Part shown: piece after piece, positions 53,496-63,138 of the stretch
Layout: each line of letters starts with the position of its first letter
How positions within the stretch are numbered: the first letter of the stretch is position 1
Source of the DNA: Pedobacter westerhofensis
GTDB taxonomy: Bacteria > Bacteroidota > Bacteroidia > Sphingobacteriales > Sphingobacteriaceae
Length of the DNA: 64,000 nt
Reading direction: 5' to 3'
Assembly: GCF_900182595.1 (NCBI RefSeq)
Contig: NZ_FXTN01000005.1
Coordinates: forward strand, 372,001-436,000
Position numbers and translations under genes: made by a program
Notes under the pieces: model-generated
What the model saw: the letters and a program-made list of their open reading frames with translations, nothing else
Database searches by the model: none
What the model was told of the DNA's origin: nothing

Positions 53496-55130
53496 ATGAA
53501 ACCAAAACACCCGCTGTTGCTTGCCCTTTTAAGCGCATTCTTATTATGGCTGGCCTGGCCTCCACATACTTTTGCCGCTCCTTTATTACTGGTTGGTTTC
53601 GTTCCGCTATTGATTGCCCTGGATCAGATCATCTCAAAAAATGAGAAGAAAACCGGCAAAAAAGTGTTCCTTACTGCCGGATTAACCTTCCTGATCTGGA
53701 ATACCGCATGTATTTACTGGGTGTACAATGCCATCAGTGCCTACAATAGTCCTGTAGTATCCCTGCTGATCTGCATCATCCCCTACGGATTGGGCGCTTT
53801 ACTGATGACTTTTGCTTTCTGGTTGTATTACAGGTTTCTGAAAGTAGTGAGCAAAAAGAGCATTGCCTATCTGGCTTTACTTTGTTTCTGGATCGGTATG
53901 GAATATTTGCATGCCACATGGGACCTGGCCTTTCCCTGGATGACCCTGGGTAATGGATTTGCAGGACTGCACCAGCTGGCACAATGGTATGAGTCTACTG
54001 GCGTATATGGCGGATCCGTTTGGATTTTACTGAGCAATATCCTTGCCTTTGAAGCTTATAAAAGTTATAAAAATCAAACTGGTTATCTGAGGTTCAGGCC
54101 TGCCATTGCCTGGCTGATCTTCCTGATCGTTCCGGCTGCGATATCCCTGACCCGCTATTACACCTATAAAGAGAAGAACGTACCTATTAATGTGGTGACG
54201 GTGCAGCCAAATATTGATCCTTATGAGAAATCGGGTGGTATATCTGTGGGCGATCAGCTAAAGACTTTAAGTAAACTATCAGACTCAGTTGCACAGGTAA
54301 ATACAGAATATTTTATCTGGCCGGAAACAGCAATCCCGAATTTTGCTGATGAAGACAGGATCCGCAGCAACAGGGAGTATGAGGATGCGCAGCGCTTTTT
54401 AAGCAAGTACAAGAATGGCTCATTGCTTACCGGTATTGAAAGTATCAAAATATACAATGAACAAAAAACCCTGTCGGCCAAGTTTGATGCCAACAGCCGT
54501 CTGTACTTTGATAACTTTAATACGGCAATGCAGGTAGAGAATTCTAACAACGTCCAATTTTATCATAAATCCAAACTGGTGCCGGGTGTAGAAAAAATGC
54601 CTTTCCCGGAAACACTGGCTTTCCTTGCCCCTGTTTTTTCTGGCCTGGGCGGAACCGTATCCGGATGGGGATGGCAGGACGCGCCCGGTGTATTTTACTC
54701 CCAAAGTGGTGTCGGTGTGGCGCCGGTGATCTGCTACGAATCCCTCTGGGGCGGATGGATCAGCGAGTCTGTTAAAAACGGTGCGCAGTTTATCGCCATC
54801 ATTACCAACGATGGCTGGTGGGGAAATACCTATGGTAAAGACCAGCATTTTCTGTATGCCAAATTACGGGCGATCGAAAACCGCCGCTGGGTGGTAAGAT
54901 CTGCCAATACAGGAATTTCCGGTTTTATCAATCAGCGCGGGGATGTGGTGAAACAGTCGAAATGGTGGACACGTGATGCCCTCAAAATGGATATCAATCT
55001 GAATGATCAGCTGACGCCATATGTAAAAAGCGGAGATATCATTGCTAAGATCTTAAGCGTAATGGGCCTGATCCTGGCTTTGTTTATACCTTACGGGACT
55101 TTCTTCAGGAAGAAGTCCCGTAAAGCTTAA
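53496..55130 (+). CDS. lnt: Apolipoprotein N-acyltransferase
   Basis: Lnt adds the third acyl chain to the N-terminal Cys of lipoproteins at the inner membrane. The 544-residue protein has about six N-terminal membrane helices and a periplasmic carbon-nitrogen hydrolase domain. Catalytic Glu277 (WPETAIPN) and Cys413 (VICYES) are visible, with the conserved NDGWWGNTYGKDQH. A final helix follows. It overlaps the convergent nadE gene by four bases. Confidence 0.95.
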   Translation: MKPKHPLLLALLSAFLLWLAWPPHTFAAPLLLVGFVPLLIALDQIISKNEKKTGKKVFLTAGLTFLIWNTACIYWVYNAISAYNSPVVSLLICIIPYGLGALLMTFAFWLYYRFLKVVSKKSIAYLALLCFWIGMEYLHATWDLAFPWMTLGNGFAGLHQLAQWYESTGVYGGSVWILLSNILAFEAYKSYKNQTGYLRFRPAIAWLIFLIVPAAISLTRYYTYKEKNVPINVVTVQPNIDPYEKSGGISVGDQLKTLSKLSDSVAQVNTEYFIWPETAIPNFADEDRIRSNREYEDAQRFLSKYKNGSLLTGIESIKIYNEQKTLSAKFDANSRLYFDNFNTAMQVENSNNVQFYHKSKLVPGVEKMPFPETLAFLAPVFSGLGGTVSGWGWQDAPGVFYSQSGVGVAPVICYESLWGGWISESVKNGAQFIAIITNDGWWGNTYGKDQHFLYAKLRAIENRRWVVRSANTGISGFINQRGDVVKQSKWWTRDALKMDINLNDQLTPYVKSGDIIAKILSVMGLILALFIPYGTFFRKKSRKA

Positions 55131-56767
55131 GCCAGGTATTTTCCTACAATCGGCATCCTGCGGCCCATTCCAAAAGCTTTTGGTGAAACCCGCAGGATAG
55201 GCGGTGTCTGGTATCTTTTAAACTCCGCCCCGTTCACCAGTTTCAAAATTCTTTTGACTATCGCTTCGTCATAGCCCTGCGCAATGATTGCAGCAGAACT
55301 TTTCTTCAGCTCGATAAACTGGTACAGGATCGCATCCAAGGTGTCATAGTCAGGAAGAGAATCAGAATCCTTCTGTCCCGGCCTGAGTTCGGCAGATGGT
55401 GGTTTAACGATGGTATTCTCGGGAATCACCTCGCAGTCTTTATTGATATAATGGGCAAGCTGGTAAATCTGTGTTTTGTAGACGTCACCAATTACCCCTA
55501 TCGCACCGCACATATCTCCATACAGCGTACCGTAACCTACGGCACACTCACTTTTATTTGAAGTATTCAGCAGGATATAGCCAAACTTATTGGACATCGC
55601 CATCACCACAATGCCTCTGCTCCGCGCCTGGATATTCTCTTCGGTCAGATTAAAGGAAAGTCCTTCAAAAGCATGGGCAAGCATGCTGTCAAACGCATCT
55701 GCCGCTTCCTTGATGGCGATGATCTCGTGTTTGCAGCCAAAGTTTTCTACCAGGTCCAGCGCATCCCTGATCGAATGGTCTGACGAGTATTTGGAGGGCA
55801 TCAGTACCGCCATCACATTTTCAGGCCCAAGGGCCCGGCAGGCCAGTGCACAAACAATTGCAGAATCGATACCACCGGAAAGGCCCAGGACCGCTTTTGA
55901 AAAGCCAGACTTGCCAAAATAATCTTTTATGCCAAGCACCAGCGCATCATGGATCTGTGCGATATCAGATGACTCTGCATGTGCAACCGGGGCATAACCT
56001 TCAAATGTACCATTAGCAAGCGTATACGTCTTTAAATGCTCTTTAAAATAAGGCATTTCATCCAGCAGCTGCCCTTCATTGTTATAAGCCAGAGAGCCCC
56101 CGTCAAATATAATTTCTGTTTGTGCCCCTACCTGGTTTACATAAAGCAATGGCAATTTATACTTTTTTGCATTATCTGACAAAACCACCATTCGCGCATC
56201 ATCATGTTCATAAGAAAATGGCGAGGCTGCAATATTGATCATCACATCCGGATTTTGCGTAATCAGCACATCCATCGGATTGGAAATATACAGAGGGTTA
56301 TTATTAATGTTCCAGAGGTCCTCACAGATCGTTAGGGCAATCCTGGTCCCTTTAAAATCGATACATTCAAAAGCTGTAGCAGGCTCAAAATAACGGTACT
56401 CATCAAAAATATCATAATTGGGCAGCAGCGCTTTTTTCACTGTTGCTTTAACCTCGCCCTCTTCAATAAAGTAAGCGGCATTATACAGGTCTTTACCGGC
56501 AACAGCCTCATTTTTTACGGGCAGGCCGATAATACAGGCGATGCCTTTACAGTGCGATGCAATTTCCTTCGCTGCATCTTCGCATAAGGCAATGAACTCC
56601 TCAAACTCCAGGAAATCGCGCGGCGGATATCCGCAAACTGCCAGTTCTGCAAACACGACCAGGTCGGCACCACCAGCTTTTGCCAGGGCAATATGATCGA
56701 TGATTTTTTTCGTGTTGTATTCGAAATTACCGATGTGGTAATTGAGCTGCGCTAATGCTATCTTCAT
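55127..56767 (-). CDS. nadE: Glutamine-dependent NAD+ synthase
   Basis: NadE makes NAD+ from deamido-NAD+, ATP and glutamine. The 546-residue protein fuses an N-terminal nitrilase-type glutaminase (FAELAVCGYPPRDFL with Glu, LLPNYDIFDEYRYF with Lys, ICEDLW with Cys) to a C-terminal synthetase with the PP-loop GLSGGIDSAIVCALA. NTSNKSECAVGYGTLYGDM is the conserved NaAD-binding part. It follows the outer membrane barrel gene after only six bases. Confidence 0.96.
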   Translation of the reverse strand: MKIALAQLNYHIGNFEYNTKKIIDHIALAKAGGADLVVFAELAVCGYPPRDFLEFEEFIALCEDAAKEIASHCKGIACIIGLPVKNEAVAGKDLYNAAYFIEEGEVKATVKKALLPNYDIFDEYRYFEPATAFECIDFKGTRIALTICEDLWNINNNPLYISNPMDVLITQNPDVMINIAASPFSYEHDDARMVVLSDNAKKYKLPLLYVNQVGAQTEIIFDGGSLAYNNEGQLLDEMPYFKEHLKTYTLANGTFEGYAPVAHAESSDIAQIHDALVLGIKDYFGKSGFSKAVLGLSGGIDSAIVCALACRALGPENVMAVLMPSKYSSDHSIRDALDLVENFGCKHEIIAIKEAADAFDSMLAHAFEGLSFNLTEENIQARSRGIVVMAMSNKFGYILLNTSNKSECAVGYGTLYGDMCGAIGVIGDVYKTQIYQLAHYINKDCEVIPENTIVKPPSAELRPGQKDSDSLPDYDTLDAILYQFIELKKSSAAIIAQGYDEAIVKRILKLVNGAEFKRYQTPPILRVSPKAFGMGRRMPIVGKYLA

Positions 56768-56773
56768 GATCTG

Positions 56774-57448
56774 CTAAAAGAAAACTCCAAAATTTATACC
56801 TACAAAGTGGTTTTTTACACTTCTGCTTTTATCATCAGAGATATCAGTAAATCCGTTATTGAAAGTAAGCCCGGTGGTTACGCTGGTATGCCCTGCGATA
56901 TCATATTCAATTCCCCCGCCAATGATCAGACCGGCACGGTAAAAATTGATATCTTTTTTGATATGCTCCCCGTCTACGATCCTGGTATTGTTTACTGATA
57001 CGTTTTGTTTTGCACCAATATTAAAGTCATTGGACAAACCAAACTGCCCGTACCAGCGTACCAGTCCGATTTTGTCAGTCTTCAGTTTCAGGGTTAGCGG
57101 AATTTCTACGTACTGCAGCATATATTTCAGTTCATATGCCGTAGGGTTTGGATATTTCACCGCATCATAATACGGTCGTGGGTTAATCTCAGTGGTTTTG
57201 CCATTGATACTGGTGATCGTTAAGCCGGTAGAAAAGCTGTAGTTCTCAGCAAAATCGAAGTCGGCCAGCAAGCCATAGGCAAAACCCAGGTTCACACCAT
57301 TGCTGGTCCCTGTTTCCGGCTTTGCCCAGCCGATCGTTGGATATGCTGCAAGGCCAAGCCTGAAACCATAATAAGGCTCAGGCCCGTTTTGTGCAACAGC
57401 GCTGCCTGTGATCATTAAAAATAGAATTCCGGTTAGTAAGTTTTTCAT
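56774..57448 (-). CDS. Outer membrane beta-barrel protein (PorT-like/OMP_b-brl_2)
   Basis: This 224-residue protein has a signal peptide (1 to about 19, cut after AVA). It shows alternating hydrophobic strands (FRLGLAAYPTIGW, VNLGFAYGLLADFDF, YSFSTGLTIT, YVEIPLTLKLK) and ends in FVGINFGVFF with a terminal Phe, as 8-strand Bacteroidota barrels do. YVEIPLTLK is the family hallmark. It might be the PorT/SprT homologue of the type IX secretion system, but that needs comparison. It is the first gene of a unit with nadE, divergent from gldB. Confidence 0.78.
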   Translation of the reverse strand: MKNLLTGILFLMITGSAVAQNGPEPYYGFRLGLAAYPTIGWAKPETGTSNGVNLGFAYGLLADFDFAENYSFSTGLTITSINGKTTEINPRPYYDAVKYPNPTAYELKYMLQYVEIPLTLKLKTDKIGLVRWYGQFGLSNDFNIGAKQNVSVNNTRIVDGEHIKKDINFYRAGLIIGGGIEYDIAGHTSVTTGLTFNNGFTDISDDKSRSVKNHFVGINFGVFF

Positions 57449-57480
57449 TAGTTTCTATTGTGTTTAATAGCCATGAAGCT

Positions 57481-57521
57481 ATCATCAGCATTTGTAATAT
57501 TTATAGTCGAATGCTGATGAT
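57481..57521. promoter_or_regulatory. 12-bp perfect inverted repeat between divergent genes
   Basis: ATCATCAGCATT (57481-57492) and AATGCTGATGAT (57510-57521) are perfect complements with a 17-base AT-rich spacer. The repeat lies between the barrel protein gene (-) and gldB (+) with no T tract, so a shared operator is likely. Confidence 0.5.
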
Positions 57522-57541
57522 GGTTTCATCCCTGATCTGTT

Positions 57542-57549
57542 TATATTTG
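57542..57549 (+). promoter_or_regulatory. -7 element for gldB
   Basis: TATATTTG is a full TAnnTTTG match and lies only six bases before the ATG at 57556, implying a leaderless or near-leaderless mRNA. Confidence 0.5.
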
Positions 57550-57555
57550 TTATCA

Positions 57556-58593
57556 ATGAATGATAACGTAAAGCATCTCCAAATTTATCTAATTTTTCTG
57601 TGTGTAGCCTCATTTTTTTCCTGTAAACAGGGAAATAAGCCCGATGTGAGCGACATAGACCTCGATATTAAAATTGAAAGATTTGACAGGGACCTGTTTA
57701 CCGGAAAGCAGAAAGACATTGCGCAGACTGATATTTTCCTGCAGAAAAGATATGGCGGATTTTATGATGATTATGTGCACCGGATGGTGGGCGACCCTAC
57801 ATATACTGGTGCCGCGGTTTTGGCCACACTCTATAAAGACCAGGCCTACACAGATTTAAGCAAGGATGCCGACAGCGTATTCAAAAACATGGAAGCCCAG
57901 GAACAGGGACTTACCGAAACTTTTAAATACATCAGATACTACTATCCCCAGGTAAAGGTTCCCAAAATCATTGCCTTTGTTTCGGGCTTTGCTGTGCAGA
58001 CACCTATTGGTGACGACTACATGGGTATCGGGCTGGACATGTTCCTGGGTAAAAACAGCAGGTTTTACAAGGCTATCGTAAAAAGCGTTCCTTTATATAT
58101 CTCCCGGAGGTTTAGCCCCGAGTATGTTGTTCCGCGGATAACGGAAACCTTTGCACGCGAAGAGCTGTTCCCGGCAAGAGATGAAAACCGTTCTTTACTG
58201 GCTAAGATGGTAGAGAATGGCAAGATCCTGTATTTTATGGACCAGGTAATGGACGATCAGATTCCGGATTCGGTTAAAATAGGCTATACCGCCAAACAAT
58301 TGGAATGGTGTAAGGCTTATGAAGGAGATATCTGGGCATATTTTATGCAGAATAACCTGCTTTTTGAAACAGATTTCCAGAAAATACAAATGTACCTGAG
58401 CGAAGCGCCATTTACGCCGGGCTTAGGCGAAAACAATGAATCCGCTCCCAAACTGGGGATCTGGATTGGCTGGCAGATGGTGAGGAAGTACATGGCCGAA
58501 AATCCTAAAGTTACCTTACAGCAGCTGATGGCAGATCAGGATGCACAAAAAATATTGAATGGTGCAAAGTATAAACCAAAAATGGAGCCTTAG
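57556..58593 (+). CDS. gldB: Gliding motility lipoprotein GldB
   Basis: This is a 345-residue lipoprotein with a signal peptide ending at Cys23 (ASFFSC). IKIERFDRDLF after the linker, VSGFAVQTPIGDDYMGIGLD and FLGKNSRFYK are typical of GldB, required for gliding in Flavobacterium. Many non-gliding Bacteroidota also keep GldB, so motility cannot be concluded. I chose the ATG at 57556 because it starts the signal peptide directly after a -7 element; the open frame continues upstream to 57460 across the inverted repeat. Confidence 0.88.
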   Translation: MNDNVKHLQIYLIFLCVASFFSCKQGNKPDVSDIDLDIKIERFDRDLFTGKQKDIAQTDIFLQKRYGGFYDDYVHRMVGDPTYTGAAVLATLYKDQAYTDLSKDADSVFKNMEAQEQGLTETFKYIRYYYPQVKVPKIIAFVSGFAVQTPIGDDYMGIGLDMFLGKNSRFYKAIVKSVPLYISRRFSPEYVVPRITETFAREELFPARDENRSLLAKMVENGKILYFMDQVMDDQIPDSVKIGYTAKQLEWCKAYEGDIWAYFMQNNLLFETDFQKIQMYLSEAPFTPGLGENNESAPKLGIWIGWQMVRKYMAENPKVTLQQLMADQDAQKILNGAKYKPKMEP

Positions 58594-58641
58594 ATAACGT
58601 CAGTTCTCAATAGTAGGTCTTCAGCTCTCAAATTAATCTAA

Positions 58642-59424
58642 ATGAAGAAAGTAGGAATTGTCCTCTCAGGAGGAGGAATAAGAGGCATTGCACACTTGGG
58701 CGTATTGAAAGCACTGATCAATGCAGGTATCACCTTCAGCCATATCAGCGGCACCAGTGCAGGCTCTATTGTGGGCGCTTTTTATGCTGCCGGAATAGAT
58801 CCGGAGGAAGGGCTGGAGATCTTTATGAAAACAAAACTGCTGCGCTTTATCAGGCCGGCAGTGGGTTCCCTGGGCCTGATCGGAATAGAGCATACCTCCA
58901 ATCTGCTGAAAACCTTTTTTCCTGAGGATAAGATAGAAAAGCTCAAAATCCCGCTCACGATAGCGGCGACAAATTTTAGCGAGGGGAATCTGGTTTATTT
59001 TTCAAAAGGGCCGCTGATCAGGGCCATCCAGGCTTCATGCTGCCTGCCCGGGATATTCAGGCCGATCATGATCGACAACCAAATGTATGTTGATGGCGGG
59101 ATCCTCAATAACTTTCCCGTGGAACCTTTGCTGAACAACTGTGATTTTATCATTGGTTCATCCTGCAATCACCTGAGACCGGTAAGCAGCATCACAAATA
59201 TCTCCACACTGATGTCAAGGGCAGGACTGATGACGGTTAATAAAGACATGGAGCAGAAATCGGCTTTCTGCAATCTTCTGATAGAACCTAAAGGTATGGG
59301 AGAAATCAGCACTTTTGATATGAAAAAAGCTGAAACCATTTACTGGCTGGCTTATGAGGAAACACTGAAAACGATCAAAAATCATACGCAGTTCCAGGAA
59401 CTGCTAAAAGAGAATGCGTCTTAA
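58642..59424 (+). CDS. Patatin-like phospholipase
   Basis: This 260-residue lipid acyl hydrolase has the oxyanion motif GGGIRG (10-15), the nucleophile elbow GTSAG (Ser39) and the DGG motif with the catalytic Asp151 (YVDGGILNN). No signal peptide is visible, so it acts in the cytoplasm or at the inner membrane. It lies 48 bases after gldB and overlaps the convergent comB gene by four bases. The lipid substrate is unknown. Confidence 0.92.
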   Translation: MKKVGIVLSGGGIRGIAHLGVLKALINAGITFSHISGTSAGSIVGAFYAAGIDPEEGLEIFMKTKLLRFIRPAVGSLGLIGIEHTSNLLKTFFPEDKIEKLKIPLTIAATNFSEGNLVYFSKGPLIRAIQASCCLPGIFRPIMIDNQMYVDGGILNNFPVEPLLNNCDFIIGSSCNHLRPVSSITNISTLMSRAGLMTVNKDMEQKSAFCNLLIEPKGMGEISTFDMKKAETIYWLAYEETLKTIKNHTQFQELLKENAS

Positions 59425-60137
59425 ATACCTTTCAGCGCAACCAGGTTATCACCTTCAAGTACAGGAATGGCTTCACAGATGTTGAGCTGAAGACAGAACT
59501 TGATATCCTCCTCGATATTCAGCGCCATCATACGGTGGCTATGAGCAGATTTACCTACATAGGCCCGCAGGTTATCTTTAGCCATGGAGTACAGATCTTC
59601 TGCGGCCACACCGGCATCATCAAAATCTGTGAACAGCGGGCGCAGTTCATGTACCACAGCTCCGGCAAAGATCGTATCCTCCAGATTAAACTGGTCTTTC
59701 CAGCCCGCACAAAGCAGCAATACATCCTTATCCTGGGTTTTTAGCCAGTTGCACAAAGCCTGAAGGTTTAGAAAGGAACCAATCACCACCTGACTTGCTT
59801 TTCTTGCCAGGTGCAGCGCTTTGGTACCATTTGTAGTGGTTAACACCACGGTTTTACCTGCCACTTTATCAGCTGTATAAGAAAATGGGGAATTGCCAAA
59901 GTTATAGCCTTCAACTACTTCCCCATTTCGTTCTGCCGCCAGTAAATATCCCCTGTCTGCATAATTCAGGCAATCCTCTACCTGCGCCACCGGAATAATA
60001 GCCTCTGCCCCGTTGTCTATTCCATATACGATGGATGAGGTTGCTCTCAGGATATCAATAACGACAACAATACTTTCTTCTATCGCGTATAAATCTATGA
60101 GAGCGGGGGTAAGGCAAACTTCTATTTTTCTGGGCAT
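59421..60137 (-). CDS. comB: 2-phosphosulfolactate phosphatase (ComB family)
   Basis: ComB removes phosphate from 2-phosphosulfolactate to give sulfolactate, a step known from methanogen coenzyme M synthesis and from sulfolactate in Bacillus spores. The 238-residue protein has VVVIDILRATSSI, TTTNGTKALHLA and LLCAGWKDQFNLEDTIFAG, split here as LLCAGWKD and EDTIFAGAV, matching the family. The other genes for coenzyme M are not in the window, so the real substrate in this organism is open. It lies 29 bases after gcvT on the same strand. Confidence 0.88.
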   Translation of the reverse strand: MPRKIEVCLTPALIDLYAIEESIVVVIDILRATSSIVYGIDNGAEAIIPVAQVEDCLNYADRGYLLAAERNGEVVEGYNFGNSPFSYTADKVAGKTVVLTTTNGTKALHLARKASQVVIGSFLNLQALCNWLKTQDKDVLLLCAGWKDQFNLEDTIFAGAVVHELRPLFTDFDDAGVAAEDLYSMAKDNLRAYVGKSAHSHRMMALNIEEDIKFCLQLNICEAIPVLEGDNLVALKGI

Positions 60138-60166
60138 ATCAGGCGGGGATCGGAAACTACGTTGGT

Positions 60167-61246
60167 TTATTTAAAAAAAGGGAATTTTACTACTTTGGCT
60201 TTAATATTATTGTTACGGATGCTGATATAGATTTCAGCTCCTTCTTTTGCATTTTCTTTGCTTACATAACCCATTCCTATGGCTTTCTGCAGGGAAGGCG
60301 ACTGAGTACCGGATGTTACTTTTCCGATTACATTTCCTTCTGCATCCACGATCTCATAATCATGGCGCGGGATACCGCGGTCGATCATCTCGAAACCAAT
60401 CAGCCTGCGTTTTACACCGGCTTCCTTTTCTGCCAGTAAGGCTTCAGAATTTGTAAATGGTTTGGTGAATTTGGTGACCCATCCCAAACCGGCTTCAATG
60501 GGAGAAGTGGTATCGTCGATATCGTTGCCATACAGGCAGAAGCCCATTTCAAGGCGCAGGGTATCACGGGCACCTAAACCTATTGGTTTAATGTTAAACG
60601 CAGCACCTGCTTCGAAAACAGCATTCCAGATCGTTTCTGCATGCGCATTGTCGCAGTAGATCTCAAATCCGCCCGCACCTGTATATCCTGTAGCAGAAAC
60701 CACCACATTTTCCACACCGGCAAAAACACCTTTGGTGAAAGTATAATATTCCATCGAAGCAAGGTCGATATCCGTCAGGCTTTGCAGCGCTTCGGCAGCC
60801 TTTGGCCCCTGAACGGCTAACAGTGAAGTCTGATCAGAGATATTGTGCATCTCTACTCCTTTGGTATTAAATTTACTGATCCAGTTCCAGTCTTTCTCGA
60901 TATTGGAAGCATTCACGACCAGCATATATGTTTTCTCATCTATCCTGTAAACGAGCAGGTCGTCTACAATCCCGCCCTCTTCGTTTGGAAGATAAGCGTA
61001 CTGAACTTTACCGTCATATAATTTCGAAGCATCATTACTAATTACGCGCTGGATCAGGTCAAGGGCATTTTCACCTTTAAGGATGAATTCGCCCATATGG
61101 CTTACATCAAAAACACCTACAGCTTTTCTTACTGTAGCATGTTCTGCATTAATGCCTTCATACTGAACTGGCATATTGTATCCTGCAAATGGTACCATCT
61201 TGGCACCCAAAGAAATGTGTTTGTCTGTTAATGCGGTATTATTCAT
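60167..61246 (-). CDS. gcvT: Glycine cleavage system aminomethyltransferase (T protein)
   Basis: GcvT releases ammonia from the aminomethyl-lipoyl H protein and passes the one-carbon unit to tetrahydrofolate. The 359-residue length is standard. [28 protein letters not shown], the folate-site [13 protein letters not shown] and [20 protein letters not shown] are characteristic. gcvH and gcvP are not in the window. It is transcribed ahead of comB. Confidence 0.96.
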   Translation of the reverse strand: MNNTALTDKHISLGAKMVPFAGYNMPVQYEGINAEHATVRKAVGVFDVSHMGEFILKGENALDLIQRVISNDASKLYDGKVQYAYLPNEEGGIVDDLLVYRIDEKTYMLVVNASNIEKDWNWISKFNTKGVEMHNISDQTSLLAVQGPKAAEALQSLTDIDLASMEYYTFTKGVFAGVENVVVSATGYTGAGGFEIYCDNAHAETIWNAVFEAGAAFNIKPIGLGARDTLRLEMGFCLYGNDIDDTTSPIEAGLGWVTKFTKPFTNSEALLAEKEAGVKRRLIGFEMIDRGIPRHDYEIVDAEGNVIGKVTSGTQSPSLQKAIGMGYVSKENAKEGAEIYISIRNNNIKAKVVKFPFFK

Positions 61247-61268
61247 GCGCTAGTGGTTAGATTTTGGG

Positions 61269-61276
61269 CAAAAGTA
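61269..61276 (-). promoter_or_regulatory. -7 element for gcvT-comB
   Basis: The minus strand reads TACTTTTG, matching TAnnTTTG, 22 bases before the gcvT start. Confidence 0.55.
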
Positions 61277-61284
61277 CATATTTT

Positions 61285-62487
61285 TTATCCATTTACTAAC
61301 CGCTCGTATACATTGAGCATCCTTTCAGAAACCGTGATCAGGTTATGATCGCGCTCCACTGTTTTACGCGCATTCTCGCCGATCTCGCGCCACCTGTTGG
61401 GGTGGGTAATGCACTGCAGGATACAGCGGTAAAATTCATCTGGCGTATTTGCAATCAGGATGTCCTTTCCGTTTTCGCAATTCAGTCCTTCTGCCGCATA
61501 GGTAGTAGCGATCACACATTTTTTCATGGCCATTCCTTCGATGATCTTTACCCGCATCCCGCTGCCGGAAAGCAGGGGCACAATCATAATGGCTTTGGAG
61601 TTCATGAATTCTACGGCATCAAATATTTCTCCTTCTACCACAAGGTTGTCGGAATCATAATCATAGAAATGCTGCTGCATGCTCTTGCCCGCAATATAAA
61701 AGCGCAGCTCACTGTTGAGCTTCTCTATATCCGGCCAGATCTCTTCGATAAACCACTCCAGCCCCTCTTTATTTGGCCGGTAATCCATTGCACCGAGATG
61801 GAACAGCGTAGGAAAGCTTGTTTTTTTTGGGTCTACCACATATTTTTCAAAGTCCAGCGCCACCGGAAAAACATCGAGGCAGGTTTCGCAGCCAAAATGC
61901 AGGATCGCCTGGCGGTCGGGCTCACTGATCGCAAAGATCTGGTGAAAGCGGTTGATCTGCTCGGTTTCATATTCCCTGAGCCGGCGGGCCAGGAACTGCA
62001 GGTATTTGCGCCTGGGGGTAAAGCGCTCGGAATTGGCCAGTCGCTCCCAAACGTCAAAAACAATATTGTGCGCACGGTAGATCAGCTTGGCCTTGCTGTT
62101 GTTCTTCACCACATCGAGGTAAGGCACTACAAACAGTCCTTCAAACTGGATGATATCAAACTCTGTTTCGCGCAGGATATTTTCCAGAAGCTTGGCAGCA
62201 TCTTCATCAAAGAAGCGTGATACATTGTAAGACTCGTTGGAAAAGATATTGAAAAATGCGCCCCAGAGATTGACCTCGGTATCCAGGTCCCAGGAGTGGA
62301 ATTTGATCTTTTCAAATACGGGGTCATAGATATCATCTACATCTACCCTGTGTTTATTGGTGTTAATACTGAACAAAGTGATATCCACGCCCACATTGAG
62401 CAGGCCCTTAATAGTGTTGTACACTACAATCGGGTAGCCGCTGTTGGGCGGAAATGGAACACGGTTACTGAGTATTAACGTTTTCAA
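61285..62487 (-). CDS. GT4-type glycosyltransferase
   Basis: This 400-residue GT-B fold enzyme shows an N-terminal Rossmann region (LILSNRVPFPPNSGYPIVVYN, cut here as LILSNRVPFPPNSG) and the donor-binding half with LFHLGAMDYRPNKEGLEWF, IVPLLSGSGMRVKIIEGMAM and a following KCVIAT, as in exopolysaccharide or LPS glycosyltransferases. It is cytoplasmic or peripheral. It lies 17 bases after rnhB on the same strand. Sugar donor and acceptor cannot be told. Confidence 0.88.
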   Translation of the reverse strand: MKTLILSNRVPFPPNSGYPIVVYNTIKGLLNVGVDITLFSINTNKHRVDVDDIYDPVFEKIKFHSWDLDTEVNLWGAFFNIFSNESYNVSRFFDEDAAKLLENILRETEFDIIQFEGLFVVPYLDVVKNNSKAKLIYRAHNIVFDVWERLANSERFTPRRKYLQFLARRLREYETEQINRFHQIFAISEPDRQAILHFGCETCLDVFPVALDFEKYVVDPKKTSFPTLFHLGAMDYRPNKEGLEWFIEEIWPDIEKLNSELRFYIAGKSMQQHFYDYDSDNLVVEGEIFDAVEFMNSKAIMIVPLLSGSGMRVKIIEGMAMKKCVIATTYAAEGLNCENGKDILIANTPDEFYRCILQCITHPNRWREIGENARKTVERDHNLITVSERMLNVYERLVNG

Positions 62488-62504
62488 TAAGGTGAAAATA
62501 CAAA

Positions 62505-63116
62505 TTATAGCTCATTATCTGCAACGAAAAGAAGATCAGGATCACTGATGCTAAAAGTTTTACGGTGATATGGTGAAAGCCCGTGCAATATTGCTGCAGA
62601 GCGGTGCACTTTTGTTGGATATCCTTTATTCGTCTTCCATTCGTAATGCGGGTATTCATCAGCCAGGTTGTCCATAAATTCGTCGCGGTGTGTTTTCGCC
62701 AGGATGGAAGCGGCAGCGATATTGAGATATTTGCCGTCGCCTTTAATAATGCAGCTATGCGGAATATCAGGATAAGCTTTAAAACGGTTGCCGTCGATAC
62801 TTAAATACCGGGGCTGAACGCTCAGTTTTTCTATCGCCCTGTGCATCGCCAGGAAGGAGGCGTTCAGGATATTGATCTCATCGATCTCGTGATTGTCTAC
62901 TGAGGCTACCGACCAGGCAATGGCTTCGCGCTCTATGATCAGCCTCAATGCTGCGCGCTGGTTGTGTGTCAGCTTTTTGGAGTCGTTCAGCTCTCCTGCT
63001 GCAAAATCAGGTGGCAGGATTACTGCGGCAGCGTATACCGGTCCTGCAAGGCAGCCCCTGCCCGCTTCATCACAGCCGGCCTCTATATGTTCCAGTTGAA
63101 AACAGTTCAATAACAT
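62505..63116 (-). CDS. rnhB: Ribonuclease HII
   Basis: RNase HII cuts RNA in RNA-DNA hybrids and removes misincorporated ribonucleotides. The 203-residue protein shows [20 protein letters not shown] with the catalytic Asp-Glu pair, YLSIDGNRF with the third acidic residue, and [13 protein letters not shown]. The length is normal. It sits between the permease gene (23 bases) and the glycosyltransferase gene (17 bases). Confidence 0.96.
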   Translation of the reverse strand: MLLNCFQLEHIEAGCDEAGRGCLAGPVYAAAVILPPDFAAGELNDSKKLTHNQRAALRLIIEREAIAWSVASVDNHEIDEINILNASFLAMHRAIEKLSVQPRYLSIDGNRFKAYPDIPHSCIIKGDGKYLNIAAASILAKTHRDEFMDNLADEYPHYEWKTNKGYPTKVHRSAAILHGLSPYHRKTFSISDPDLLFVADNEL

Positions 63117-63138
63117 GGCACTAATTTAGGAAAAAAAA

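Noticed and set aside
61345..62220. Open frame of 291 codons on the plus strand opposite the GT4 gene
   Set aside because: It is fully antisense to a glycosyltransferase with clear motifs and has no family signature of its own.
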